A stretch of 64,000 nucleotides of DNA, from positions 939,812-1,003,811 of the forward strand of contig NC_087080.1 of assembly GCF_026151205.1 (NCBI RefSeq). The letters run 5' to 3'. How positions within the stretch are numbered: position 1 is the stretch's first letter; the number at the start of each line of letters is the position of its first letter. Of this stretch, positions 22,595 through 36,100 are shown piece by piece. The DNA comes from Bolinopsis microptera. Its lineage: Eukaryota > Ctenophora > Tentaculata > Lobata > Bolinopsidae. Made by a program: the position numbers and the translations under genes. The notes beneath the pieces were generated by a model. That model saw only the letters and a program-made list of their open reading frames with translations, had not been told where the DNA came from and searched no databases.

Positions 22595-25500
22595 ATGAAG
22601 CGGAAAACTCCACCAGACGTCATTGCAGATGGAACCCAGTCTGAACGGAAAAAAGACAAAAGAAAAAGACTGAGCATCAAAAGTAGTAGTAAGTTATTCG
22701 TTCTTAGTAGAAAGTTCGAAATAAAATAACCTAATTCATTAAGGGATAATGTGCATCATGTATCAATCTTCGGGAGTCATAAGAATGTGAAACCCCCTAA
22801 CAATACCCCCATATTTTAAAAGGAAACCCCCTAACAATACCCCATATTTTAAGGAAACCCCCTAACAATACCCCCATATTTTAAAAGGAAACCCTCTAAC
22901 AATACCCCCATATTTTGAAAGAAACCCCCTAACAATACCCCCATATTTTAAAGGAAATCCCCTAACAATACCCCATATTTTGAAATAAACCCCCTAACAA
23001 TACCCCCATATTTTAAAGGAAATCCCCTAACAATGCCCCATATTTTAAAGGAAACCCCCTAACAATGCCCCATATTTTAAAGGAAACCCCCTAACAATGC
23101 CCCATATTTAAAGGAAACCCCCTAACAATACCCCATATTTTAAAGGAAACCCCCCTAACAATACCCCATATTTTAAAGGAAACCCCCTAACAATACCCCA
23201 TATTTTAAAGGAAATCCCCTAACAATGCCCCATATTTTAAAGGAAACCCCCTAACAATACCCCATATTTTAAAGGAAATCCCCTAACAATACCCCCATAT
23301 TTTAAAGGAAACCCCCTAACAATACCCCCATATTTTAAAGGAAACCCCCTAACAATGCCCCATATTTTAAAGAAAACCCCCTAACAATACCCCCATATTT
23401 TAAAGGAAACCCCCTAACAATACCCCCATATTTAAAGGAAACCCCCTAACAATACCCCATATTTAAAGGAAACCCCCTAACAATACCCCATATTTAAAGG
23501 AAACCCCCTAACAATACCCCATATTTTAAAGGAAACCCCCTAACAATGCCCCATATTTAAAGGAAACCCCCTAACAATACCCCATATTTTAAAGGAAACC
23601 CCTAACAATACCCCATATTTTAAAGGAAACCCCCTAACAATACCCCATATTTTAAAGGAAATCCCCTAACAATGCCCCATATTTTAAAGGAACCCCCCTA
23701 ACAATACCCCATATTTTAAAGGAAACCCCCTAACAATACCCCATATTTTAAAGGAAACCCCCTAACAATACCCCATATTTTAAAGGAAACCCCCTAACAA
23801 TACCCCATATTTTAAAGGAAATCCCCTAACAATGCCCCATATTTTAAAGGAACCCCCCTAACAATACCCCATATTTTAAAGGAAACCTCCTAACAATACC
23901 CCATATTTTAAAGGAAACCCCCTAACAATACCCCATATTTTAAAGGAAACCACCTAACAATACCCCATATTTCAAGGAAAGAAGAGGGCCAGTACGGGAA
24001 ATATGGAGGATAAGAGCGGTTCAGTCTCTTCTTTAGCTTCAAGTGTCATGTCATGTGATTCCGTCATGTCAGGTGAGGGCTTTATTTTGTTTCAGGTAAT
24101 AAAAAGGTGAGATTAGGGTTTCCGAATATCTAATATCGAATACAGAAATTGAATTCCGAATATTTTCAGAATTATTCCGCAACCTTACTATATCTTATAT
24201 TTTAAATAATAATGATCACATTTTAGATGACGAAAAGAGACGAGACAACATTTTGGATGTTACAGCGGTGTTCAGCCCACGAGCCGGCCCACCACCTGTC
24301 ACACCAAGGTAACTATCTCCATTATCTTAATTAATGGAAATATTCTCGTATAATCGTATATAATATATAACACGCTTCATCAATAAAAACATGTCCAAAA
24401 ACGTTTATTCTGATTTCCATCTAGTTTAGCATGACTTCGAAAAAGACTTCTATTTCTTCTAATCCAATAATTCAGTTGTATGCGTGTTTTAAAAACTCTT
24501 ACTTCCTTTCCTCTTAGTAAATTAGAGTAGTTTGGACGACTATCTGCGGATTATACCTTGCAGTGGTCGTTTAAAACGTACATTAGAGCATTTGGTTAAA
24601 TACCCACTAAACTAGCTGCAGCAGTATCTCCACTTCAATGTTCCGCAGGACTAGCAGTTTGTCCCGATCCACCACGTTTTACAAGAGACCGATGCTGCCC
24701 CTGTCGCTGGTCCAGGTATCGGAAGAAGACGCTGCAACCCCCACCAACTCCCCCCTACCTCCCCCGCCACCACACACTAAAGCTCTGGGTATGTGCGCTT
24801 GTTCGTTTGTCACTGCATGGGGGTTACAAGTTTGAGTATCTGTTTTAACTTGTTTTTTTGAGACAAACCGATGAAAACTAATCATTATCACATACTATAA
24901 TACCTCATTGCAATAACATTTAGCATACTAACTAATCATAATTACATAATAAAATTACTAATCATAATTACATAATATAATAACTAATAATAACTACATA
25001 ATATAATAACTAATTACAGATAGCCACACAGCAGCACTGCCCCTGCCGCCTCCTCTAGCTGGTAGAGGTTACACTGTATCAGTAGCTCTCCCTGGCTCTA
25101 TCTGTGATAACGCTCAATCTCCACAACTTCGCTCTTATCTAGCGGGTTTGATAAATATTTCATAATTGGTCAATCAGTTACATGTTACAACTAGTTACAT
25201 GTTACAATATTACATCGTATTTTGATACGGAGTGGTCAATCAGTTACATGTTACAATATTACATCGTATTTTTATACGGAGTGGTCAATCAGTTACATGT
25301 TACAATATTACATCGTATTTTGATACGAAGTGGTCAATCAGTTACATGTTACAATATTACATCGTATTTAGATACGGAGGGAAAACATAAATTAGTATCT
25401 GAGCAAAGATGTTTATTTCAGGTCAAATAGCAAGAGCACTAGCTATATTCAACGTGGACGAGGTAGTGATATTTAACGATAACCCTGGGGTTAAAGTAAA

Positions 25501-28500
25501 AGGGGGCGTATTCGAGGGGGTCACTAAGAAAACTAATGCAAACATAGTCCTGGCTCGGATACTACAGTACCTGGAGACCCCCCAGTAAGTTGGTTACTTG
25601 TTGGTTACTTGGTGGTTACTTGTTGGTTACTTGGTGGTCACTTGTTGGTTACTTGTTGGTTACTTGTCAGTTACTTGTTGGTTACTTGTTGGTTACTTGG
25701 TGGTTACTTGTTGGTTACTTACTGGTCACTTGTTGGTTACTTGTTGGTTACTTGGTGGTAACTTGTTGGTTACTTGGTGGTAACTTGTTGGTTACTTGGT
25801 GGTCACTTGTTGGTTACTTGTTGGTTACTTACTGGTTACTTGTTGGTCACTTGTTGGTCACTTGTTGGTTACTTGTTGGTTACTTGCTGGTTACTTGTTG
25901 AATGTTGGTTACTTGTTGGCATCCTCTTGGTGACCTGCTAATCTGCTCTTTCTACACTATACGAGCTATTATAAAATCACACACTAAACCCCCTGTTTAC
26001 AGATACTTGAGAAAAGCCCTGTTTCCCCACCACCCCGACCTCAAGTTTGCGGGTCTCCTCAACCCGCTGGACTGTCCACACCATATGAGACGGGACGAGC
26101 AGTACCCCTTCAGGGAGGGAGTTGTGTTGAAGAGGCCCACAAAGAAGGGGAAGGGCTGCTTCGTGGACTGTGGTATTGACAAGGTACAATTCAGAAGTGG
26201 GGTTAATGTTTCAGTAGGGTTGGAGGCTGGATCTGGTTATGGGTACACACTACACGTGGTTTTTACCATCTCGTGGTGCTTGAATATAAAATAATATGAT
26301 GTTAATATAATTAATTATTACCCACATCATTAATTTCAGGAGGTACAGATTGACAAGGAACTAACTCCTGGAATGAGAGTCACAGTTAAAATGGATGATT
26401 ACGAAGGTGTGCCGCTTATCTTATCTAGCTTTATATCCTATCAGTAGCTATTTCACTCCCCATCACCATATCCAGCCCCCCCCTTCTAAAAACACCCCAT
26501 GGCCCAGGTATAAAGCACTACAAAGGTACAGCAGTATCACCGGACGCACCTCGACAGGAACTGGGTACCTACTGGGGCTACAGGGTTCGTGTAGCAGATT
26601 CCTTCAGTGCTACCTTCACTGAGTGCAGCTACAAGGGGGGTTACGATCTCACTGTGGGCACCTCTGATAAAGGGGACCCAGTCGATGACGTCAACATTCG
26701 ACATTTCAGGTGCCTTTTTGGTTTGGTTACCATAGTTACACTACTAGGTTCTTTGGTATTTCAGTGCTCCATTACTTTTTTGTTTTGGTTCTTTGGTATT
26801 TCAGTGCTCCATTACTTTTTGGTTTGGTTCTTTCTCGTGCATTTTTTCATAGGATGAATTTTAAGAAAATTAAGTACCTTACTTCACACAACTTTGTGTG
26901 CCACAACTTTACAACAAATATCCCCAAATTGCAGACATGTTTTGGTATTCCTGGGTGGATTACAAGGTCTAGAACCAGCTATTGAGTCTGATGAGTCCCT
27001 TAAGGAAACAGACCCCAGAACTCTGTTCGACTACTATCTCAATACCTGTCCTAACCAGGGAAGTAGGACTATCCGCACTGAGGTTTGTAATTTGTTAAGT
27101 TTACTACCAGGGAAGTAGGACTATCCGCACTGAGGTTTGTAATTTGTTAAGTTTACTACCAGGGAAGTAGGACTATCCGCACTGAGGTTTGTAATTTGTT
27201 AAGTTTACTACCAGGGAAGTAGGACTATCCGCACTGAGGTTTGTAATTTGTTAAGTTTACTACCAGGGAAGTAGGACTATCCGCACTGAGGTTTGTAATT
27301 TGTTAAGTTTACTACCAGGGAAGTAGGACTATCCGCACTGAGGTTTGTAATTTGTTAAGTTTACTACCAGGGAAGTAGGACTATCCGCACTGAGGTTTGT
27401 AATTTGTTAAGTTTACTACCAGGGAAGTAGAACTATCCGCACTGAGGTTTGTAATTTGTTAAGTTTACTACCAGGGAAGTAGGACTATCCGCACTGAGGT
27501 TTGTAATTTGTTAAGTTTACTACCAGGGAAGTAGGACTATCCGCACTGAGGTTTGTAATTTGTTAAGTTTACTACCAGGGAAGTAGGACTATCCGCACTG
27601 AGGTCTGTAATTTGTTAAGTTTACTACCAGGGAAGTAGGACTATCCGCACTGAGGTTTGTGATTTGTTAAGTTTACCACCAGGGAAGTAGGACTATCCGC
27701 ACTGAGGTTTGTAATTTGTTAAGTTTACTACCAGGGAAGTAGGACTATCCGCACTGAGGTTTGTAATTTGTTAAGTTTACTACCAGGGAAGTAGGACTAT
27801 CCGCACTGAGGTCTGTAATTTGTTAAGTTTACTACCAGGGAAGTAGGACTATCCGCACTGAGGTTTGTGATTTGTTAAGTTTACCACCAGGGAAGTAGGA
27901 CTATCCGCACTGAGGTTTGTAATTTGTTAAGTTTACTACCAGGGAAGTAGGACTATCCGCACTGAGGTTTGTTATTTGTTAAGTTTACTACCAGGGAAGT
28001 AGGACTATCCGCACTGAGGTTTGTTATTTGTTAAGTTTACTACCAGGGCAGTAGGACTATTCGCACTGAGGTTTGTAATTTGCTAAGTTTACTACCAGGG
28101 AAGTAGGACTATCCGCACTGAGGTTTGTAATTTGTTAAGTTTACTACCAGGGAAGTAGGACTATCCGCACTGAGGTTTGTAATTTGTTAAGTTTACTACC
28201 AGGGAAGTAGGACTATCCGCACTGAGGTTTGTAATTTGTTAAGTTTACTACCAGGGAAGTAGGACTATCCGCACTGAGGTTTGTAATTTGTTAAGTTTAC
28301 TACCAGGGCAGTAGGACTATCCGCACTGAGGTTTGTAATTTGTTAAGTTTACTACCAGGGAAGTAGGACTATTCGCACTGAGGTTTGTAATTTGTTAAGT
28401 TTACTACCAGGGCAGTAGGACTATCCGCACTGAGGTTTGTAATTTGTTAAGTTTACTACCAGGGAAGTAGGACTATCCGCACTGAGGTTTGTAATTTGTT

Positions 28501-29589
28501 AAGTTTACTACCAGGGAAGTAGGACTATCCGCACTGAGGTCTGTAATTTGTTAAGTTTACTACCAGGGAAGTAGGACTATCCGCACTGATGTTTGTTATT
28601 TGTTAAGTTTACTACCAGGGCAGTAGGACTATTCGCACTGAGGTTTGTAATTTGCTAAGTTTACTACCAGGGAAGTAGGACTATCCGCACTGAGGTTTGT
28701 AATTTGTTAAGTTTACTACCAGGGAAGTAGGACTATCCGCACTGAGGTTTGTAATTTGTTAAGTTTACTACCAGGGAAGTAGGACTATCCGCACTGAGGT
28801 TTGTAATTTGTTAAGTTTACTACCAGGGAAGTAGGACTATCCGCACTGAGGTTTGTTATTTGTTAAGTTTACTACCAGGGAAGTAGGACTATCCGCACTG
28901 AGGTTTGTTATTTGTTAAGTTTACTACCAGGGCAGTAGGACTATTCGCACTGAGGTTTGTAATTTGCTAAGTTTACTACCAGGGAAGTAGGACTATCCGC
29001 ACTGAGGTTTGTAATTTGTTAAGTTTACTACCAGGGAAGTAGGACTATCCGCACTGAGGTTTGTAATTTGTTAAGTTTACTACCAGGGAAGTAGGACTAT
29101 CCGCACTGAGGTTTGTAATTTGTTAAGTTTACTACCAGGGAAGTAGGACTATCCGCACTGAGGTTTGTAATTTGTTAAGTTTACTACCAGGGCAGTAGGA
29201 CTATCCGCACTGAGGTTTGTAATTTGTTAAGTTTACTACCAGGGAAGTAGGACTATCCGCACTGAGGTTTGTAATTTGTTAAGTTTACTACCAGGGAAGT
29301 AGGACTATCCGCACTGAAGTTTGTAATTTGTTAAGTTTGATAACTGCGAATAGTTGGAGGGGGTTTGGTTAGATTCAGTTAGATTCAGTTAGATCTGATG
29401 ATTAAATGTGATCTGATCAGCGTATGTTCAGATAAATTCAATTAAGAAATGTTCAGCTTATTTTGTATATTTTTATTAACTTACTTTATGAAGTAAGTAG
29501 CGTCTCCTAAATCGTTATATTCTCAGGAGGCATTAATGATTACCCTGACCGGTTTGCGGAAACAGCTATCAGACAACGGCATGGACTGA
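22595..29589 (+). CDS. SPOUT1: SPOUT domain methyltransferase (C9orf114/CENP-32 family), 11 exons
   Basis: Exons: 22595-22688, 23977-24072, 24227-24308, 24622-24788, 25020-25145, 25422-25584, 26003-26183, 26340-26406, 26508-26709, 26935-27082 and 29527-29589; the sum is 1389 nt, giving 462 residues with all phases matching. The first ~155 residues are a basic, Ser- and Pro-rich low-complexity extension. The conserved part begins at YTVSVALPGSICDNAQSP and continues through IARALAIFNVDEVVIF, GLLNPLDCPHHMR, YWGYRVRVA, VFLGGLQGLE and the C-terminal knot motif GSRTIRTEEA (about 435-444). This order matches SPOUT1 proteins, a trefoil-knot methyltransferase family predicted to act on RNA; the human protein is also spindle/kinetochore-associated. 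Oddities: the last intron holds 44 copies of the exon-10 end with its splice sites, and intron 1 is an array whose last unit forms the acceptor. Confidence 0.93.
22791..23976. repeat. SPOUT1: ~30-bp tandem array filling SPOUT1 intron 1
   Basis: Unit CCCCCTAACAATACCCCATA followed by TTTTAAAGGAAA, about 39 copies with length changes of one base (CCC/CCCC, TTTAAA/TTTTAAA). The last unit reads CATATTTCAAG and supplies the acceptor for exon 2, which begins GAAAG just as each repeat continues AAGGAAA. The exon border is therefore embedded in the repeat. Confidence 0.95.
25160..25375. repeat. 49-bp tandem repeat in SPOUT1 intron 5, about 4.5 copies
   Basis: Unit contains GGTCAATCAGTTACATGTTA, CAATATTACATCGTATTTTG and ATACGGAGT. 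It fills most of the 276-bp intron. A single-base variant marks most copies. Confidence 0.9.
25586..25915. repeat. 11-bp array starting at the SPOUT1 exon 6 donor
   Basis: The donor GTAAGT at 25585 runs straight into GTTGGTTACTT units (about 30 copies with GGTGGTTACTT and GTTGGTCACTT variants). No unique sequence lies between exon and array. Confidence 0.9.
27059..29340 (+). repeat. 52-bp array of 44 copies carrying acceptor, exon end and donor of SPOUT1
   Basis: The unit is: last 24 bases of exon 10 (coding GSRTIRTE), GTTTGTAATTTGTTAAGTTT as the intron start, then ACTACCAG. The first copy is the real exon end (27059-27082). The last copy starts at 29295, exactly 43 x 52 bases later, so no net length change has accumulated in 44 copies. 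Each copy is flanked by AG and GT. Read-through past any donor meets TAG within one unit (VCNLLSLLPGK then stop), so normal protein requires the first donor joined to the acceptor at 29526. Confidence 0.97.
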
Positions 29590-30182
29590 AAGCTCAAATA
29601 TTCATTCAAAATTGTGATATCTTAGAGAATTCTAGAACGACTGTGATCAGAAGCAATGCAAGATTTCTTGGGCTTTCGTCTTGCTTTGGAGCTCCAAAAG
29701 GGGAGTGGTGGGGGCAAAAATCTAAAGTTGCTTACCCTAATATCTACCCTTAGTGGTCTGCTTTTTGGATACCGCCGAGTTACTCACAGTTTAGGCAGGA
29801 GCGGGATGTTCAGTAATTTTTAATGTTTTTAGTTTTTCCATAATCCTCAGTTTGGTATAATAACTTATTTTAAACAGCAAGGAATTAGGGTTTGTTTATT
29901 TATTTTTCTAATAAAATGGTGTTATAGATAAATTGGTGTGGTTTACTATATTAGCTAGGTTTTTAAAATATATCTTATAACTTACTGTCGTTTATTAATA
30001 TATTATTATTTTAAATATTTTATTATTAGTACTTTGTATTATTAGAATCACGGCCTACTGGTTAATAGCTGTCCTCTAAAATTAGATTTATTTTACATCC
30101 TTCATGTAACTGCAATTGTTTAAAATGTTGCCGCCCGAATGTGCAATTAACATAACAGCTATCATTATCTTGAAGCATAAAG
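29590..30182. other. SPOUT1-PSMD9 intergenic region
   Basis: About 590 bp of AT-rich sequence with AATAAA at about 29910, a candidate SPOUT1 polyadenylation signal, 320 bp after the stop. No other gene or repeat was seen. The PSMD9 promoter should lie in the right half. Confidence 0.5.
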
Positions 30183-33100
30183 ATGACCACAGAAATAATA
30201 AACGGTATAGAAGTTACGGATTTCAGACAAACGAAACCTGAAGTTATGCCGTCCACTGTGCAGGAGCTCAAAGATTTCATAACCAGGTCCGTTCTTGTAA
30301 TTTCTTTGTTCTTATAATATTTGCTCTGGTTTTTAAGTTCATGAGTTTAAATTGAATTTCAAGTCAAAGGTTTGATATTAAAGAAGAAGAGATTTTTGAA
30401 GAGGAGCTTTTCTGCCGTTCCCTCGACCGAAATTTTGACCAGTGCAGTGACCAATCAGCGAGGTCGGTTGAGAGTGACACAAGTCGCCATCAAGGTACTG
30501 GAAGCAGTATATCCGGAGAAAACTTTGATGCAATGAAAATTTTGAATATGTCCTACCGGTAGGACATATTCGAATTTTAGCTTTCCACGACCCAAATTTC
30601 ACTGTTTTGACTGATATAGCATTGTCACTAAGGATGGCATAAGACACGATCGAGGTACTGAAGGTTCTATTCCCAAAGAAAGCTTTTATAAACTGAAAAT
30701 CATCAGAATAGAATGTTTTTGTTTGAGTTCCCAATTATATGTTGCTAAATTTTAAATGTTCGTTAACTTTTCCAATAGGCTAAGCGAGGAGCGTGATACG
30801 ATACAAGTAGACATTGACGAACACAGTGCCGTTCTCAGACGAGAAAATAATGTAGGTTAGTGAATTGTGGCTGAAACAGCCAATAAATGTTCTGCTGTTG
30901 GCAGAGTTTATATCGCGGCACAACTTGCTGATGTTGCACTTCTTCGGTTATTTAAGTTCCACATTGTCTTTTGTGTAAATTTGGCCCTTTCATATTTTGT
31001 TTCTACCCCGACCCATTCTGGTAACATACTCGTATCATCCTGGATCCTGATTCCTGGCATGTTTCAAACAAAGATTGCCCCCAGGGATGGATGGCCCGTT
31101 AGTTGACAATGATTCCTGGTAACATGTTTCAAATAAAGATTTCCCCCAGGGATGGATGGCCCGCTAGTTGACAAGGACCAGTACCCGAGATCTGATATAG
31201 ACGTTGTGGCAGTGCGGACTGCCAGACAGCAAGTAATCAGACTTACTAACGATATGCGGGGTGTCATGGGACGTATTGAGAGGGCGCTCTACAAACTACA
31301 TGAACTAGCTCCTCCAAACCAGGTTAGAAACTCGTATTTTTTCATTTAGGACAAGGCGTGATAAACCTAACCAACAGGCTCGACACAGCTCCACACAACT
31401 GACAATGGCAGCAAATTTAGAACTTTTACCGTTTTTAGTCCAAACATTCAGAATGACGAAAATGAAATTGAAACATGCTGTTATATTGAGTATGGACTAT
31501 GGATGTGGGGCGTGAGCGAACGGTCAAAAAGACTACCATTTAATTGATTGGATCAATTTTCACTTTACAGCAGAAAAGTATTAAGTAAGAAGCAGCAGAG
31601 CCTCGCCTCGCGGTTCGCCGACGTTAAAATCTTTCAGCACTTCCAGAATTTAAAATCATAAGTTTGAATAGAAATTCTTACCTTTAAACTAATAATCAGG
31701 TTCCTAGTCGGAATTCTGTTCGCCGCTTGCGCTTCGGAATTCAGTTTCTATCGGAATCTCGTGCGCAATTTTTTAAGTCTTTAAAATCACGATGTGAAGT
31801 ATTAGGCCAACTGTTATTAATAGATTATGTAACTTAGGAGTATTATACGGGCCCGAGACTCCGAGAGTATTTAATACATGAGAATATGTGTTAGGTATTG
31901 AATGTAATATTTCTGTGTGGACAGCATAATCTTTAGCCTATGATAATTCAATAAAGTAGATCTTAACTTGATTTGCGTTGCTTTGTTAAATCTATCCAGT
32001 TTATTTCGTGACTCGTCCCGTTGACAGTTTCCTCTTTAACTTTATATGGATAGAACATTTATGAATGTTATGTTATGAACACCTCCTATCCTCCTTATCC
32101 AAAAACTTATAACTTTAAAACCGTATGGTATTAACTCATGCGATCCTTTTGGTATGCCTCTCTTAGTCTTATTTGAAAAGAAATCTTTTGATAGTGGTCC
32201 CTTAATTATTCTATCCTCTATGCAGGGACTAGTATATTCACTACTAGTTGGGGCCTCACAACCCCCCCCCCCCCCCCCCCCCCCCCCACGCCCGAGTGCT
32301 TTTCATCCTTTTGTAAATTAGAGTTACTATTTTTCGTAGTTTAAATTTTTATTGGAGTTTTCACCCCTTCTTATCTTTATAGGTACTGATGATGGGCGAA
32401 AATATTTTACCGATGCTGTAAAGATTTTGTTGGGAACTTTTGGAACTCATTCGTTGTTTGATCTGGATAGTTATAGACTATCGTTATAACTTTTATGTTG
32501 GTAGTAACTCACTAGTAACTCACTAGTATTACAATACTTTACCGACTACTGCATATTCTGTGGCCATCCTGTAACGTTTTCATTTCGGGAGGAGGACCTT
32601 ACGTTCTATGTGAATTTAACACAAGCAATTCAGTGGAATGGATCAGTATCATCTGTATCAACGGAACGGAAAAGAGATCTTCGACAAATACTGTTCGTCA
32701 ACAGAAAATCGGCCTGTAATGCTTCCCAGAGCCCCTAATCAAAAGTATATTGACGTTTACCCCGGGGAAGGTGAACCAGGTCCAAGTTTCGCCCCAGATA
32801 TCCAGCAGCAGTTAAACTACGAGGCAGAAGTAGTTGTTTATAGATCTCTACAGGATTCTGATGAAAATATTATAGTTCTCCACAATTTTCAGTTCACACA
32901 TCACCAATATCGATTGTGTGACAAAAAGCATGCAAGGAAAGGTTGTCGGAAATGTAAAAGTGCTTCCAATGTTGATGGTGAATGTGACTTTTTGGTAATT
33001 GGTGAAACTTTCTTCGTTTTGATTGAAGTGAAGAATATAAAAAATAATCTTCCAGAAGGGAAAAAAGACAATGTTGAACAGTCGCGAATATTGTCAGGGA

Positions 33101-36100
33101 CATTCAACAAATCAGTCCAACAAAGAAAGAAAACGACCCAGCTCATTAAAGCAATAGGGAAACGCTCAAAAGTGCTACAGTTCACAGCTTATCCTGAATT
33201 CAGCAAAGAATTTCACGAAGAATTTCCGTTGAAGCCTAACGAGATTGACACCATAATCTTCAAGGACGATTTAAACAATTTCGGCACTTGGTGGGAAAAG
33301 AATGTGAAATATTTCGTTCGGATGAACATATCGGATGAACATATGTATGCAGGATTTCGTTCTAAACATGAGAAAATTCGGAACATGCTCCTCGCTATTT
33401 GGTGCACTGAGAAAGATAACTGCGATCAATCTAAGTGTAGCTTAGGAAGGTGTATACTAGATATCGACGAGAAGTTACGTAGTGGGAAGTTTGTATACAG
33501 GAACAATAATCCTAATGTTGTATCAGCACCAGATGACATCATCAGAGAGTGCTTAGGGGTGGACAATTTGACAAAGCAGCAACATGATTTGTATGCTTCA
33601 GAGGAAAAGTTTGTACTTATTGAAGGGCCTGCGGGAGCAGGTAAAAGTGTTGTATTGATCGCTAAAGCTATACAACTAGCCAAGTCAAGTGAAAACAATA
33701 AAGTGATATTTTTTTCTTTTATAGAGCGATTATGGTTACCAACCATTTATGAGAAAGCTTTTGAAAAAGCGGAAATTCGTTGTCATACAATAAACTGTTT
33801 TAACATTTCTGAGCTTTTTGATGTTATATCTAGCGTTGATAGTGAAGTTAAGCTTATTTTGGTGCAAGGAATGCACATTGACATGGCGTTAGATACTACA
33901 TTACAGTCGATCATAAACATAATCAGTAATCTGGAGGAAGAATATAATGTTTTCATAGACGATTTCCAGTGTTTGTATTATGGCTTTATTAGCCCATCAT
34001 CAGTTGATCCCAACGATATTAGGAGTATTTTGGTTGCGCTATGTAAAGACAATTTTGTTAGGAGTGATTTGGGCATGTATTCAGCCATAATGTATGATGT
34101 GGTTATGTTATCTGCATGTTGTAAATACGTATGGTTGGCTGTAGATTACTTGCAAAGCCTCCCAATTATGGACGGGGAGAAAAAAGACATGCGTGTAATT
34201 CGTTGGTGTGTTGAATCTCCACTTGAAAAAGATGGATGGTTAATATATCATTTGCCATCGAATTTAAGAAATACATACAATTTGTCGAATGTATTATCCA
34301 TTTTGAGAAATAATAGTTGCACTGAAGGTGCACCAATGCCAACCGGGATACATGATATTCCTGCTCAAGTCAAAGGACATTACATTCATGGACCAAGGAC
34401 TTCCTTCTTTGTTTTAAGAAATTTCAACCTAGATTCGATTATTAGTTGTTTATACAAAGAACTGAAAAAAGTTAGTCACGATGGAATATTGAATTTGCCG
34501 GAAACTCTTAAACTTTAATACGAATATCAATGTATAGCTATACTCTAGCTATACTCTATTTTCGCAAGAGTGAAATTCTTAAAAGATTGCAGAAAGACTG
34601 CATACAGAGTTTTCATATCCTGTCAAGCCCCCACTTCCAATGGACATACTGTTAGTTCTTAAATCTTACGTCTTCCAACACTGTGTACTTACAAACGCTT
34701 TGTGCATGTATCGAAACCACGATCCGGTGCACCTATAGATTAATCAGTATTTGAAATTGGCTCATTTATGGACATTTTTGTTTGTGTTAATCTTTTAATG
34801 ATGAATATCTAAAGTTGAGTAGTTTGTTTTGTAGGTTTTACAAATTTGGAAATCAGGCTTTTTTTAACGGTTCGCCTTAATTCGCCTAAATTCTTAAAAC
34901 TGAGAAAATCAAGCCGGTAATCACGCTATATAATGACAACACTATATAATGACAAGCACTTTATAATGACAGCTGATCTTTGTCATAATATAGTCTGCAA
35001 AACGGACTATATAATGACAACACTATAATCGAAATATCATAAAATCCCAATATCGTAAAACCGATAATATCAATAATCAAATGTCGAATTCATAGTGCAG
35101 CAGAAACAGCAGAGAGATAATCGATGACTTCGTACTCCTGGTTATCGTAGACTTGCACGAAGGATTCCAGAAGGGAGTCGTACCTTATCCACTTGGCTGC
35201 TCTCTGGGGTGTAGGTCTTCTCATCAGTCTTTCCGTGATCTTCTGGTCTGTTAGTTCTTGCTCTAGTTTGAGGGCTTCGAGGAATTTCCAGGTGGTAGGA
35301 TTTGAACACTGGAAGTCCTGAACTTCAGCAACGATCCGTTTAGTTGATGTGTCCGATGCCGCTGCACGTTCCTTCATCATCTGGACCAGGATCTCTGCTC
35401 TTTGTTCATCGTGGTTGTGGTTCGGAGAGTTCTTTACTGTCTGTTCATGAAGCACCAGACGAGCCAGACAGGAACAACACAGATCCAGTAGGTCTTCGTG
35501 ACTCCGTCAGTTCCGTTCCTCTTTCTGTTTAAGGTGTAGCGTTGACCATCCACGAGAGCGTTGTCCTTTCCTCGTTTACCAGTAGTGTATTCAACACCAA
35601 CGAGCTCCAACAAGTACTCATGTTTCCACTTGAGTACTTGGATCACATCCTTTCCACAGCTTGATGATCTGTGGCACGTTCGATGTTACGCGACCTTACC
35701 ATTTGAAGGCATGGGTCACATCCTTTTAGGTAAATTTGCAGCCGTCATTATATAGTGTGCAAAACGCACTTTATAATGACAGGACTATATAGTGACAAGT
35801 CATTATAAAGTGCTTGTCATTATATAGTTTTGTCATTATATAGTGCGGGAATCAAGCCATAAAAACTCAAATTTTTCTCTCAGCCAAATTTGAAAACTTT
35901 TATCAAACACGATTGATACCAACCAAAAGATCTTGCCAGCCTTTTAACATATTAAAGTAATTAAAATGTTTTACCTTACAAAGTACAAACTGATTAGCCT
36001 TTACAAACTGATCAGCCCAACATTACTTTATTGTATGTGTACATTGTACTATTTGTAAACGTTTCAAATCAATTAAATCAGCTTCAATTGTGTAAAAAAC

